Assembly: GCF_016598595.1 (NCBI RefSeq)
Contig: NZ_CP066786.1
Coordinates: 3,988,001 to 4,052,000, forward strand
Source: Martelella lutilitoris
GTDB taxonomy: Bacteria; Pseudomonadota; Alphaproteobacteria; Rhizobiales; Rhizobiaceae
DNA length: 64,000 nucleotides
Direction of reading: 5' to 3'
The notes beneath the pieces are model-generated. The model worked only from the letters and a program-made list of their open reading frames with translations, was not told the DNA's origin and ran no database searches. Each line of letters starts with the position of its first letter. Position 1 is the stretch's first letter. Below, piece after piece: positions 8,033-17,099 of this stretch. A program made the translations under genes and the position numbers.

Positions 8033-10279
8033 ATGACGATGCGCACATTCGAGAAATTCAACAGCGATTGGGTTTTCACCGAAGGCTTTGACGAAAGCTG
8101 GACCGGCGCCCTGCAGGGCGGCGAAGCTGTGATGCTGCCGCACACCGCCGTGGAACTGCCGTTCAACTATTTCGACGAGAACAGTTACCAGAAACCGTTC
8201 ACCTATCAGAAGATCATCGCCAGCGATCCCGCTTTCGAAGGCAAGTCCGTCTCGCTCGTCTTCGACGCGGCAATGGCCGACAGCGTGGTCTGGCTGAACG
8301 GCGAAAAACTCTGTGCCCACAAGGACGGCTATACGCCCTTCGAAGTCGATCTGACCGGGCGTCTGAAAGACGGCGACAACCTGTTGACGGTGAAGATTGA
8401 CGGGACCGAGAACCCGGAGATCCCACCCTTCGGCTATATGATCGACTATCTTACTTTTTGCGGAATATACCGCGATGTCTGGTTGAAGGTGACGACGCCG
8501 ACAGCGATCGACAACGTCAAGATCGACACGCCCGATGCGCTTGCCCCGCAGAAATGCGTGCAGGCGGATGTTCACCTGACAGGGCCGGTTCCGGAAGCGG
8601 CGACGCTGAAGGCTACGCTTTACGACGCCGAGGGCCGCAGCCTTGCCACGACCGAGATCGCAGTCGGCGGCGACAAGGCCTCGTTCGAGATCGACGGCCT
8701 TGAAAACATCCGGCTGTGGGACATTCACGACCCGGCGCTCTACACGCTTGCAATCACGCTGGAAACGGCAGACGGCACCGATGCCGTCGCCACCCGCTTC
8801 GGCTTCCGCACCGTCGCCTTTGCCACGGACGGCTTCCATCTCAATGGAAGGCCGCTGAAGCTCAGGGGCCTCAACCGCCACCAGAGCTACCCGCATCTCG
8901 GCTATGCCATGGGCAAACGCGGGCAGGAACAGGACGCCGATATCCTGAAATACGAGCTTGCCTGCAATGTCGTGCGCACCTCGCATTATCCGCAGTCCAA
9001 GTATTTCCTCGATCGCTGCGACGAGATCGGCCTCCTGGTGTTCGAGGAGATCCCCGGCTGGCAGCATATCGGCGGCGATGGCTGGAAACAGGAGTCCATC
9101 GCCAATGTCGAACGGATGATCAAGCGCGACTGGAACCATCCGTCGATCATCATCTGGGGCGTGCGTATCAACGAATCGGCCGACGACCACGACTTCTACA
9201 CAGAGACCAACCGGCTTGCGCATGACCTCGACAGTACGCGGCCGACGGGCGGCGTGCGCTGCATCGAGGACAGCGAGCTGCTGGAAGACGTCTATACGAT
9301 GAACGATTTCGTCCTCGGTTCGGAGGAAATGCCGGGCAGCAACCATCTGCGCATGCACCGGCGCGAGCAGAAAAAGGTCACCGGGCTTTCCCGCGATGTG
9401 CCCTATATGATCACCGAATATTGCGGCCACATGTATCCGACCAAGCGCTTCGACCAGGAGCAGCGCCAGGCCGAGCACGTCACCCGCCACCTGCAGATGC
9501 TGAACGCGATCGCCGGCGACCCGACGATTGCCGGCGGCACGGGATGGTGCATGTTCGACTACAACACCCATCAGGATTTCGGCTCGGGCGACCGCATCTG
9601 CTATCACGGCGTGCTCGACATGTATCGCGAGCCGAAATTCGCGGCCTATGCCTATGCCTCGCAGGGCGAGCCGGAAAACAATGCGGTGCTGAAACCCGTG
9701 ACCTTCTGGGCGCGCGGCGAGCGCAATATCGGCGGCGTTCTGCCGCTGATCATCCTCACCAATTGCGATTATGTCGAGTTCAGCTTCGGCGATATGGAGC
9801 CGCGCAGGCTCGAGCCCGACCACGCGACCTATCCGCATCTGCCGCATCCCCCCGTCGTCATCGACCTGCGCTCGGTCACGCCGGAAGAATTCGGCGAGTG
9901 GGGCCGCGTGTGGAAAGACGGCCGGATCACCGGCTATGTCGACGGCAAGGCCGTGAAGACAATGAACCTCACCGCCGATCCGGTGCCAACGACGCTTGAG
10001 ATCGCGCCGGACGACACAGCACTGAAGGCCGGAGAGAAGGACTGCGTCCGGGTGATCCTGCGCGCGCTCGACCAGGCCGGCAATATCCTGCCCTTCTTCG
10101 ATGATCCGGCTTCCCTGTCGCTTGAAGGCCCGGGCCGGATCGTCGGGCCGGATCTCGTCAGCTTCAAGGGCGGCACGGCCGGGCTCTATATCGAGGCCGG
10201 CGATCAACCCGGCACGCTGACGCTTGCCGTCCGCTGCCGGCCCTTTGCTGACCAGACCGTCACTTTCACGCTATCCTGA
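8033..10279 (+). CDS. lacZ: Glycoside hydrolase family 2 protein, probable beta-galactosidase (LacZ of the operon)
   Basis: A cytoplasmic GH2 enzyme of 748 residues with no signal peptide. It has an N-terminal jelly-roll sugar-binding domain (about 1-160), an immunoglobulin-like sandwich (about 160-262) and a TIM barrel (about 263-560). RINES at 378-382 supplies the acid/base E381, and ITEYCGH at 460-466 supplies the nucleophile E462. A further beta-rich C-terminal region follows. It is shorter than E. coli LacZ and nearer to beta-glucuronidase/EbgA-like GH2 enzymes, so substrate is uncertain among beta-galactosides and related glycosides. Its place between lacG and lacK, under an EbgR-like regulator, supports hydrolysis of the imported sugar. 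Confidence 0.82.
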   Translation: MTMRTFEKFNSDWVFTEGFDESWTGALQGGEAVMLPHTAVELPFNYFDENSYQKPFTYQKIIASDPAFEGKSVSLVFDAAMADSVVWLNGEKLCAHKDGYTPFEVDLTGRLKDGDNLLTVKIDGTENPEIPPFGYMIDYLTFCGIYRDVWLKVTTPTAIDNVKIDTPDALAPQKCVQADVHLTGPVPEAATLKATLYDAEGRSLATTEIAVGGDKASFEIDGLENIRLWDIHDPALYTLAITLETADGTDAVATRFGFRTVAFATDGFHLNGRPLKLRGLNRHQSYPHLGYAMGKRGQEQDADILKYELACNVVRTSHYPQSKYFLDRCDEIGLLVFEEIPGWQHIGGDGWKQESIANVERMIKRDWNHPSIIIWGVRINESADDHDFYTETNRLAHDLDSTRPTGGVRCIEDSELLEDVYTMNDFVLGSEEMPGSNHLRMHRREQKKVTGLSRDVPYMITEYCGHMYPTKRFDQEQRQAEHVTRHLQMLNAIAGDPTIAGGTGWCMFDYNTHQDFGSGDRICYHGVLDMYREPKFAAYAYASQGEPENNAVLKPVTFWARGERNIGGVLPLIILTNCDYVEFSFGDMEPRRLEPDHATYPHLPHPPVVIDLRSVTPEEFGEWGRVWKDGRITGYVDGKAVKTMNLTADPVPTTLEIAPDDTALKAGEKDCVRVILRALDQAGNILPFFDDPASLSLEGPGRIVGPDLVSFKGGTAGLYIEAGDQPGTLTLAVRCRPFADQTVTFTLS

Positions 10280-10289
10280 GGTTTTCCCC

Positions 10290-11375
10290 ATGGCTGACGT
10301 ATCGCTCAATGCCATCCGCAAGTCGTTCGGGTCGATCGAGGTGATCAAGGGCGTCGATCTCGACATCAAGTCCGGCGAATTCGTCGTCTTCGTCGGCCCG
10401 TCCGGCTGCGGAAAATCGACGCTTCTGCGCATGATCGCCGGACTTGAGGACATCACCTCCGGCTCGCTTTCCATCGGCGGCAGGGACATGACCGACGAGG
10501 ATCCGGCCAAGCGCGGGATTGCCATGGTGTTCCAGACCTATGCGCTCTACCCGCACATGACCGTACGGGAGAACATGGGCTTTGCCCTGCGTTTTGCCGG
10601 CATGGACAAAAAGGAGATCGAGGCCCGCGTCATGGATGCGGCGAAGATGCTGGAACTCGAGACCTATCTCGAGCGCAAGCCGAAGGCGCTTTCCGGCGGC
10701 CAGCGCCAGCGCGTCGCCATCGGCCGCGCCATCGTCCGCCATCCGGACGTTTTCCTCTTCGACGAGCCCTTGTCGAACCTTGATGCGGAGTTGCGCGTGC
10801 ACATGCGCGGCGAACTGTCGGCGCTGCACAACCGGCTGAAAACGACGATGATCTACGTGACACACGACCAGGTGGAGGCGATGACGCTTGCCAACCGGAT
10901 CGTGGTGTTGCGCCAGGGCATCGTCGAACAGATCGGCACGCCGCTGGACCTGTTCAACACGCCGGCGAACCTGTTCGTGGCGGGCTTTATCGGCTCGCCG
11001 GCCATGAATTTTCTGCCGGCGACCGTTACAAGGGCCGAGGGCGGCGGCATCACCCTCAACCTGCTCGGAGAGGAGACGATCGACATGCCGCTTAACGGCG
11101 ACCTCCCGCGGGAAGGGTCAGAGGTTACCGTCGGCGTGCGCCCGCAGAATATCCGTCTGGCAAGCGACGGCGAAAACAGCTTTGCCGTCGATATCACCCT
11201 TGTCGAAGCGCTTGGCACCGAAACCGTGGTCTACGGCACGGCGGGAAGCGGCGAACGGGTGATGGCGGTGCTTTCCGGCCAGCATCTCCTCAAGACGGGG
11301 ACATCGATCGACGTCACTTTCGACATTGCCGATATTCACCTTTTCGACGAAGCCGGCAAGCGCATGGCCGCCTGA
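10290..11375 (+). CDS. lacK: Lactose-type ABC transporter ATPase LacK (UgpC/MsmK family)
   Basis: A 361-residue ATPase for carbohydrate importers. It has Walker A GPSGCGKST at 36-44, Q-loop VFQTYALYP at 80-88, signature LSGGQ at 134-138, Walker B VFLFDEP at 154-160 and a C-terminal TOBE region (about 240-361) with the GVRPQNI block. The ATG at 10290 is 10 bases after the glycosidase stop and follows GAGG. It powers LacFG. Proteins of this type often serve several sugar porters, so exclusive use by the lactose system is not assured. Confidence 0.88.
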   Translation: MADVSLNAIRKSFGSIEVIKGVDLDIKSGEFVVFVGPSGCGKSTLLRMIAGLEDITSGSLSIGGRDMTDEDPAKRGIAMVFQTYALYPHMTVRENMGFALRFAGMDKKEIEARVMDAAKMLELETYLERKPKALSGGQRQRVAIGRAIVRHPDVFLFDEPLSNLDAELRVHMRGELSALHNRLKTTMIYVTHDQVEAMTLANRIVVLRQGIVEQIGTPLDLFNTPANLFVAGFIGSPAMNFLPATVTRAEGGGITLNLLGEETIDMPLNGDLPREGSEVTVGVRPQNIRLASDGENSFAVDITLVEALGTETVVYGTAGSGERVMAVLSGQHLLKTGTSIDVTFDIADIHLFDEAGKRMAA

Positions 11376-11383
11376 ACCATTCG

Positions 11384-12034
11384 TCAGTAGAGCGTCTTCC
11401 TGTAGCGATCTTCGAGATCGGCATCGATCCGTTTCATCTCGCCCTCGTCTTCGGGTGCGCCGGTCGTCTGATCGAGGATGATCTTCGACAGCGTGGGAAA
11501 GCTCGCGCGATCCTGGCGGTGGGCTGCATCCCAGAGATGCGATCGCCGGAACGCCTTGGCGCAATGCATGAAGACTTCGCCGATGTTGACGACAATGGCG
11601 AGTTTCGGCGCGCGATCGCGAACGCTCATCATCTCCAGCAGGTCCGGGTCGCGCGAAAGACTGGCCTTGCCGTTGACACGCAGCGTGTCGTCAAAACCCG
11701 GGACGATGAACAGCAGGCCGACATTCGGATTGGCGATGATGTTTGACAGGCTGTCGAGCCGGTTGTTGCCGGGCCGGTCGGGGATGGCGAGCGTCTGCGC
11801 ATCGAGCACCTTGACGAAGCCTGCCGGATCGCCGCGCGGGCTGACATCGGCGCGGCCATCGCTGCCCTGGGTTCCCAGGCAGAGAAAGGGCGCGCGTTCG
11901 ATGAAGGCGATCGCATGGTCATCAAGCGCGGAAAGGCATTTCTTCGCGGCCAAGCCTCCAACCGGCGCGTGAAGCGCCCTGAGCGCTTCGTCGTCATCAA
12001 TCAGGTATTTCGGGTCAATCTGATAGGTGGCCAT
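11384..12034 (-). CDS. FMN-dependent PPOX-type flavoprotein (MSMEG_1061-like)
   Basis: A 216-residue split-barrel protein of the pyridoxamine-phosphate-oxidase superfamily. The block APFLCLGTQGSDGRADVSPRGD is characteristic of a subgroup annotated as pyridoxamine 5'-phosphate oxidase family or MSMEG_1061 family; DRPGNNRLDSLSNI and CAKAFRRSHLW complete the pattern. It probably binds FMN and reduces an unidentified small molecule. It faces the lac operon, with its stop 8 bases from that of lacK, and is probably transcribed alone. No catalytic role can be given. Confidence 0.8.
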   Translation of the reverse strand: MATYQIDPKYLIDDDEALRALHAPVGGLAAKKCLSALDDHAIAFIERAPFLCLGTQGSDGRADVSPRGDPAGFVKVLDAQTLAIPDRPGNNRLDSLSNIIANPNVGLLFIVPGFDDTLRVNGKASLSRDPDLLEMMSVRDRAPKLAIVVNIGEVFMHCAKAFRRSHLWDAAHRQDRASFPTLSKIILDQTTGAPEDEGEMKRIDADLEDRYRKTLY

Positions 12035-12211
12035 TCTGATCTCCTCCCGATGGGCATGTGTGGTCTACGGCCGGCGCTAGCGTCCTGGACGGCAAAGGGC
12101 ACCCTGTGACCGGTATACAGGTTCGGCGGGATTTCGAAAGGGCGCGGTCTTGCGTATGTGTAAGCCCGACAATACTCTGTCGCCAAACAAACATTTTCAG
12201 CGAGGTCATCC

Positions 12212-13309
12212 ATGTGCACGTCCCTCCTCTACACCGACCTGTCCGGCTCCGTCTTTGCCGGCAGAACGCTGGAACTGCCTGTGGAACTGCCCTATTTCGC
12301 AGCCTTTCTGCCAAAGGGAACACCGCTTGCCTCCAGAGCAGGAGGGCACGCGCCGCTGACCTATGAGAGCCGCTACGACGTTTTCGGCATCGTCGTTCCG
12401 AACGGGAATGCGCAAGACCTCAAGGTCGTCGAGGGACTGAACGAGGCGGGGCTCAATTTCTCGCTGCTCGCCTTCGCCGATACGCACGGTCCGGACGACA
12501 CGGAAGCAAAGGACACGCCGGTGCTGTCGGCGATCGATCTCGGCGCATGGATGCTGGCGCAGTTTTCGACCGTGGCCGAGGTGAAGAACGCACTGGAAAA
12601 GCAGACGGTTCTGGTCGACCCGCTGGAAGCGCTCGGCGGCGTGGTGCCGCCCTTTCACTATACGGTTCATGACAAGAGCGGCGCCTCGATCGTCATCGAG
12701 TTCTTCGACGGAAAGCGGCACATCTTCGAAAACCCGCTCGGCGTGATGACCAACAGCCCGCGCTTCGACTGGCACCTGACCAACCTCAACAACTACACGC
12801 ATCTCAACAATGTCGACCATTCCAGCGCGACATTCCTGGGCAAGGACTTCATCCAGCCCGACTCCGGCATCGCCACGGTGACGCTTCCGGGCTCCGACAC
12901 CGCCGTCGACCGTTTCGTGCGCGCCGTTTACTACGCCCAGTTTTCCGAAAAGGTGGACGGTTCCGAGGCGGCGCTGCGCCAGCTCGGCCATGTGATGAAC
13001 AAGTTCGACCGGCCGAAGGGCGCGTCCGTCTATTCCAGCGCCAAGGCAAGCGCGCTGACGGAATCGGCGACCAAACTGACCGGCGGCGCGGCGGCCGAAA
13101 AGCCGGACTTCATCACCGAATATACGTCCTGGATCACGCTGATCGACCTTGCGGGCGGCAAGCTGATGCTGCGCACCTATGGAAGCCTCGGCTATGTCTC
13201 CTTCGATCTTGCCGCGTTGAAGCAAGGCGCTAACGGCCCGAAGCTCGTGCCGCTCGAGGCCTTCAGCCAGGGCAGCGTCGATGCGGACACGGTGATGCTT
13301 TCGCACTGA
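12212..13309 (+). CDS. Linear amide C-N hydrolase, choloylglycine hydrolase / penicillin V acylase family
   Basis: A 365-residue Ntn hydrolase in which removal of Met1 would expose the nucleophile Cys2 (MCTSLLY). R18 in GRTLEL matches the conserved arginine, and TNSPRFDWHL carries the conserved asparagine of the family. The family cleaves amide bonds in conjugated bile salts, penicillin V or N-acyl homoserine lactones. Position 21 is glutamate, where characterised bile salt hydrolases have aspartate, so the substrate class is open. There is no clear signal peptide, suggesting a cytoplasmic enzyme. It is divergent from the PPOX gene and stands alone. Confidence 0.82.
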   Translation: MCTSLLYTDLSGSVFAGRTLELPVELPYFAAFLPKGTPLASRAGGHAPLTYESRYDVFGIVVPNGNAQDLKVVEGLNEAGLNFSLLAFADTHGPDDTEAKDTPVLSAIDLGAWMLAQFSTVAEVKNALEKQTVLVDPLEALGGVVPPFHYTVHDKSGASIVIEFFDGKRHIFENPLGVMTNSPRFDWHLTNLNNYTHLNNVDHSSATFLGKDFIQPDSGIATVTLPGSDTAVDRFVRAVYYAQFSEKVDGSEAALRQLGHVMNKFDRPKGASVYSSAKASALTESATKLTGGAAAEKPDFITEYTSWITLIDLAGGKLMLRTYGSLGYVSFDLAALKQGANGPKLVPLEAFSQGSVDADTVMLSH

Positions 13310-13358
13310 GAGCCGGTCGACGTTGCGGGTTCGCATCGAAGGGCGAGCCCGCCTCCGC

Positions 13359-13805
13359 TTAGAAATCCGAAAGCCGCGTCTTAACGGCGGAAAGGGCGCT
13401 GACCATTTCCGAGAAGTTGCGACGCAGGCGGCGGTCCATTTCCGTCGCGATATCGGGATATTCCTCGATCAGGCGCAGGAACTGGTCGCGGCGGATGAGA
13501 AGGATTTCGGCAGGTTCGGCTGCAATCGCCGCGACGCGGTGGGGAACCGGACTGATCAGCGCAGCCTCGGCCAGCAGGCTGCCGGCGCCGGCGATGCCCG
13601 CCGAACGCCCGGCCGCCTCAAGCGTCAGCGTCCCGCTTTCGACCAGATAGGCGCCGAGACTGTCGGCATCCTCCTCGAACAGCGTTTCGCCCGCTTCACA
13701 GGACAGGCGGGTGACGGTAAAGGCGATCAGCCGCAGCTGGTCGACGGAGAAACCGGAGAAAAGCCCGGTCCGGCGGATCGTCTCGATATCGCGCGACAGT
13801 GCCAT
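13359..13805 (-). CDS. Cyclic nucleotide-binding domain protein
   Basis: A 148-residue protein made of a single CAP_ED-type beta-roll: IRRTGLFSGFSVDQLRLIAF at the start, GETLFEEDADSLGAYLVESGTLTLE, then AGSLLAEAALISPVPHRVAAIAAEPAEILLIRRDQFL. It has no DNA-binding domain, so it probably acts as a small sensor or partner protein and not as a Crp/Fnr regulator. It lies 50 bases downstream of the response-regulator gene on the same strand and may be co-transcribed with it. The ligand is unknown. Confidence 0.8.
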   Translation of the reverse strand: MALSRDIETIRRTGLFSGFSVDQLRLIAFTVTRLSCEAGETLFEEDADSLGAYLVESGTLTLEAAGRSAGIAGAGSLLAEAALISPVPHRVAAIAAEPAEILLIRRDQFLRLIEEYPDIATEMDRRLRRNFSEMVSALSAVKTRLSDF

Positions 13806-13855
13806 CAGTCATATCCCCCGGGCCGCGCCCCCTTGCGACCCACCGCCAGCGCCGT

Positions 13856-14539
13856 TCAGGGCACCAGCTTGTAGCCGCCGTTTTCGGTCACGAGAATCCG
13901 CGCATTCGACGGATCTTCCTCGATTTTCTGGCGCAGCCTGTAGACATGGGTTTCCAGCGTGTGGGTGGTGACGCCGGAATTGTAGCCCCAGACCTCTTCC
14001 AGAAGCATGTCGCGGGTTACCACCTTCTGGCCGGCGCGGTAAAGATAGCGGATGATCGCCGCTTCCTTTTCCGTCAGCCTGATCTTCTTGTTGCCGACCC
14101 CGGTAAAGAGCTTCTGCCCCGGCTTGAACACGTAAGGCCCGACATTGAAGGTCGCGTCCTCGCTTTGCTCGTGCTGGCGCAGTTGCGCGCGAATGCGGGC
14201 AAGCAGAACGGCGAAACGGAAAGGCTTGGTGACGTAATCATTGGCGCCCGCCTCGAGACCGAGGATCGTGTCGCTGTCGGTGTCGTGGCCGGTCAACATG
14301 ATGATCGGCGCCTTGAACCCGTTCTTGCGGGCCATCTTCACGGCTTCCCGCCCGTCCATGTCCGGCAGGCCGACATCCATGATCAGGAGGTCGACCTGTT
14401 CTTCCTTCAGCATTTTAAGCGAACGGGCGGCGCAATCGGCCGAACGGATGGCAAATTCATCGTAGAGTTCCAGCTGCTCGACCAGCGTTTCGCGCAAATC
14501 CTGGTCGTCATCGACCAGAAGGATCGTCCTCTCCGTCAT
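13856..14539 (-). CDS. OmpR/PhoB-family response regulator
   Basis: A 227-residue regulator. The receiver domain (about 4-118) has the acidic triad D10-D11-D12, phosphoacceptor D55 in LLIMD, T83 and K105. The winged-helix output domain (about 130-227) includes LTEKEAAIIRYLYR and THTLETHVYRLRQKIE. No histidine kinase is adjacent, so the partner is elsewhere. The downstream gene encodes a cyclic-nucleotide-binding protein. It resembles a regulator widely conserved in Hyphomicrobiales (CenR/OtpR-like), but I do not name it without a comparison. Confidence 0.88.
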   Translation of the reverse strand: MTERTILLVDDDQDLRETLVEQLELYDEFAIRSADCAARSLKMLKEEQVDLLIMDVGLPDMDGREAVKMARKNGFKAPIIMLTGHDTDSDTILGLEAGANDYVTKPFRFAVLLARIRAQLRQHEQSEDATFNVGPYVFKPGQKLFTGVGNKKIRLTEKEAAIIRYLYRAGQKVVTRDMLLEEVWGYNSGVTTHTLETHVYRLRQKIEEDPSNARILVTENGGYKLVP

Positions 14540-14648
14540 GCACTCGGCCCTCTCGTATGATTATGCGCCATTCGCTCTCCCGCATGGCGTGTTCCGTCAA
14601 TGACAATATTGCGGCAGGCTATCGCCGGGCGTAGTCCTATGAAACTAT

Positions 14649-15227
14649 ATGATTTCACGTACAAAGCAAAAAAAAGTGAAGAAAACCATCAAAACGCGCC
14701 GCAGCAACAGGACCGTGATCACCGTGCGCCGCGCGCCGGGCGGATCCCACCGCGCGATCCTCGCCTTCGGGCCGCTGCGCTTTCCCGCAGCCATAGGACG
14801 CGGCGGCATTTCGGCGCGCAAACGGGAGGGCGACGGCGCAACGCCGCTTGCCGTCATGCCACTGGCCGGCGGCCTTGTCCGCGACCGGCTGCCGATCCTG
14901 CCGTCAAGCCCGCTCGGCCTTCGCCGGATCAGACCCGATGACGGCTGGTGCGACGATCCTGGCGCCCCGAACTACAACCGCCCCGTCCGCCTGCCCTTTT
15001 CCGGAAGCCATGAACGGCTGAGACGCGAAGACGGGATCTACGACATCGTCGTCGTTCTCGACTGGAACATGCGTTGTCGCGTCAAAGGGCGGGGCTCGGC
15101 CGTTTTCTTTCATCTCGCCCGACCAGGCTTCGAGCCGACGTCCGGCTGCGTCGCTGTTGCGCCGTCGGCCATGCGCGTGCTGCTGCCGCATCTGCGGCGC
15201 GGCGTCCGGCTTGCCGTCCTCGGCTGA
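14649..15227 (+). CDS. L,D-transpeptidase-like YkuD domain protein
   Basis: A 192-residue protein containing the YkuD fold. The catalytic arrangement is FFHLARPG with H155, and S165-G166-C167 in TSGCVAV, where the cysteine is the nucleophile. KREGDGATPLAVMP near 58-71 is the usual upstream block. The N-terminus is very basic (KQKKVKKTIKTRR) with no hydrophobic signal, so location is unclear; the ATG at 14649 has a poor ribosome site and the true start may differ. Family members crosslink peptidoglycan or attach outer-membrane proteins. It is divergent from the response regulator. Confidence 0.78.
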   Translation: MISRTKQKKVKKTIKTRRSNRTVITVRRAPGGSHRAILAFGPLRFPAAIGRGGISARKREGDGATPLAVMPLAGGLVRDRLPILPSSPLGLRRIRPDDGWCDDPGAPNYNRPVRLPFSGSHERLRREDGIYDIVVVLDWNMRCRVKGRGSAVFFHLARPGFEPTSGCVAVAPSAMRVLLPHLRRGVRLAVLG

Positions 15228-15230
15228 ACC

Positions 15231-16451
15231 TCAGCCTCCCCGCGGGGCGGTCGTTTCAGCAGAGCCGGCATAAGCGCCCGGGCGGGGCACGCGCTCGTCG
15301 CCGTCTACCGGCGGATCACCGGCGGGCGGGGCAGCTTCGGCATTGGGATTGGCGGCTTCCGGGGCCGTGCCGGAGGCTTCCAGCACCCATTCGCGCCAGA
15401 TCGCCACGATCAGCGCCATCAGCACCGGGCCGACGAAGAGGCCGATCAGCCCCATCGTCTTCACCCCGCCGACAAGGCCGAAGAAGGTCGGCAGGAAAGG
15501 CAGCTTTATCGGCCCGCCGACAAGGCGCGGGCGCAAGGTCTTGTCGACGATGAAGAGCTCGATCGTGCCCCACGCGAAAAGCGCGATCCCGTGTACGGGC
15601 GTGCCGCGCGCGATCAGATAGGCAGAAATCAGGGTGAAGGTCAGCGGCGCACCGCCCGGCACCATGGCCATGACGGCCGTCAGCAGCCCGAAGGATACGA
15701 AATTCGGCACGCCGGCGAAGTAATAGGCCGTTCCCAGCACGACGCCCTCACCCATCGCGATCAGCGTCATGCCGGTGACCGTCGAGGAGATCGTCGCCGG
15801 CACGACGCGGGAAATGCGGTACCAGCGGTCTGGAAACAGCCGCTCGCCGATCATGTCGAGCTGGCGGGCGAACTTGTCACCGTCCTTGTACAGGAAAAAC
15901 AGCGCGATCAGCATGAACAGGGCCGAGAGGAGCAGGCCGAAGACCCGGCCGCCGACGAACAGGGCGGTGCGGTAGATGCTGCCGATATTCTCACCGCTGA
16001 CGGCCTGGATCAGCTGGCCGATGTCGCCGGGCTTGCCCAGATATTCCTGCCATTTGGCGGCGATCCATGCGCCGACCACGGGAAGGTTGAATATCCAGTC
16101 CGGCACCGGTGCGCCGACGCGGTTCGCCTCCGCCGCCCAGGAAATCCAGGCTTCGAGCTCACGCGACATGTAGATCACCGCGAAGATGATCGGCAGGATC
16201 AGGAACAGGAGGATGAGGAGAATGGCGATCGTCGCCGAAAGCGTGCGGCGGTTGCCGAGCCTCCGGTTGAGGTCCCGAAACACCGGTTGCGAGGCGAAGG
16301 CAATGATCAGGGCCGCCAGAACCGGGACCAGAAAACCGTGGAAGAAGTAGACCGCAGCGATCGCCACACCGAGCAGCAGCCAGCGCGCGGCGGTGACCGA
16401 CGGGATCAGCGGCGCGCGTCCCACGGCGGCCTGGCCGATCCAGCGTTGCAT
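15231..16451 (-). CDS. AI-2E family transporter (TqsA/PerM-like permease)
   Basis: A 406-residue membrane protein with about eight helices arranged as the family expects: two N-terminal helices (ARWLLLGVAIAAVYFFHGFL, VPVLAALIIAFASQPVF), one more, an extended soluble loop, then five C-terminal helices ending near GLIGLFVGPVLMALIVAIW. The tail is long and rich in proline and alanine. I chose the ATG at 16451 because AAGGA lies 7 bases before it; a longer frame to 16520 lacks such a site. Members export autoinducer-2 or act as Na+/H+ exchangers, so the cargo is unknown. Confidence 0.82.
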   Translation of the reverse strand: MQRWIGQAAVGRAPLIPSVTAARWLLLGVAIAAVYFFHGFLVPVLAALIIAFASQPVFRDLNRRLGNRRTLSATIAILLILLFLILPIIFAVIYMSRELEAWISWAAEANRVGAPVPDWIFNLPVVGAWIAAKWQEYLGKPGDIGQLIQAVSGENIGSIYRTALFVGGRVFGLLLSALFMLIALFFLYKDGDKFARQLDMIGERLFPDRWYRISRVVPATISSTVTGMTLIAMGEGVVLGTAYYFAGVPNFVSFGLLTAVMAMVPGGAPLTFTLISAYLIARGTPVHGIALFAWGTIELFIVDKTLRPRLVGGPIKLPFLPTFFGLVGGVKTMGLIGLFVGPVLMALIVAIWREWVLEASGTAPEAANPNAEAAPPAGDPPVDGDERVPRPGAYAGSAETTAPRGG

Positions 16452-16538
16452 TCTGTGGTCCTTTTGCGGTGCTTCCGGCATTCTTGCTTTCGCCTTCACA
16501 ATTGTCACGACCGCCTGCAAGGCGGCGCGGCTTCCTAT

Positions 16539-17099
16539 TTACGGGAGTCCCGGCCCCGCCTGCAAGCGCGCTTCGGTTGTCAGGCCGGAGAGGATATCGA
16601 GAGCCTCCAGGCGGGCGGCGCGGCCGGGCTCGGGATCGCGAGAGACCGCAGCGCCTTCAAGCCCGGCGACATAGCCCTCCGGCAGGCCGTGCTCGCGCGC
16701 GCCGGCGAGAACGAGGGCGTGATACCAGTCGAAAGGCAAGAGCCCCGATACGCGGAAGGCCGGCGGCGCCATATAGGTGAACGCCGAAACCGGTTTCTCA
16801 CAGGAGAGCATGCGCACCGTGCAATCCTCGATCCGGTCATACCCCTTGCCGCGCCCCTCGAACCCGTCAAGCAGGTCGCAATCGTCGGGATGAAGCGAAA
16901 ACAGCACGCCGAATACGCGCCCATCCGCCTTTGCCGTGATCGTCGCCTTGCCGGAACCATCCCTGCCCGGCTTGGCGAAATCGATGGCATGGTCTTCCAG
17001 AAAGGCAGGCCCGAGCGCGCGCGCAGAGGGACAACGGCGAATAAGCCGTTCGCTCAGCATGTTGGAGCCATAGGCAAAGTAGGCGCGGCTTTCCGGCAT
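16539..17099 (-). CDS. Gamma-glutamylcyclotransferase-like protein
   Basis: A 186-residue protein beginning with the family hallmark YFAYGSNM (YGSN at 10-13), which binds the gamma-glutamyl moiety. KATITAKADGRVFGVLFSLHPDDCDLLDGFEG follows the expected fold, with a glutamate that may serve catalysis. Enzymes of this family release 5-oxoproline from gamma-glutamyl compounds. The ATG at 17099 overlaps the TGA of the upstream ABC-F gene (17099-17101), so the pair is translationally coupled. The true substrate is unproven. Confidence 0.8.
   Translation of the reverse strand: MPESRAYFAYGSNMLSERLIRRCPSARALGPAFLEDHAIDFAKPGRDGSGKATITAKADGRVFGVLFSLHPDDCDLLDGFEGRGKGYDRIEDCTVRMLSCEKPVSAFTYMAPPAFRVSGLLPFDWYHALVLAGAREHGLPEGYVAGLEGAAVSRDPEPGRAARLEALDILSGLTTEARLQAGPGLP

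Noticed and set aside
7817..10207. A 796-codon open frame on the minus strand opposite lacG and the GH2 gene.
   Set aside because: It is antisense to well-supported genes, shows no family features, and arises from high GC and codon bias.
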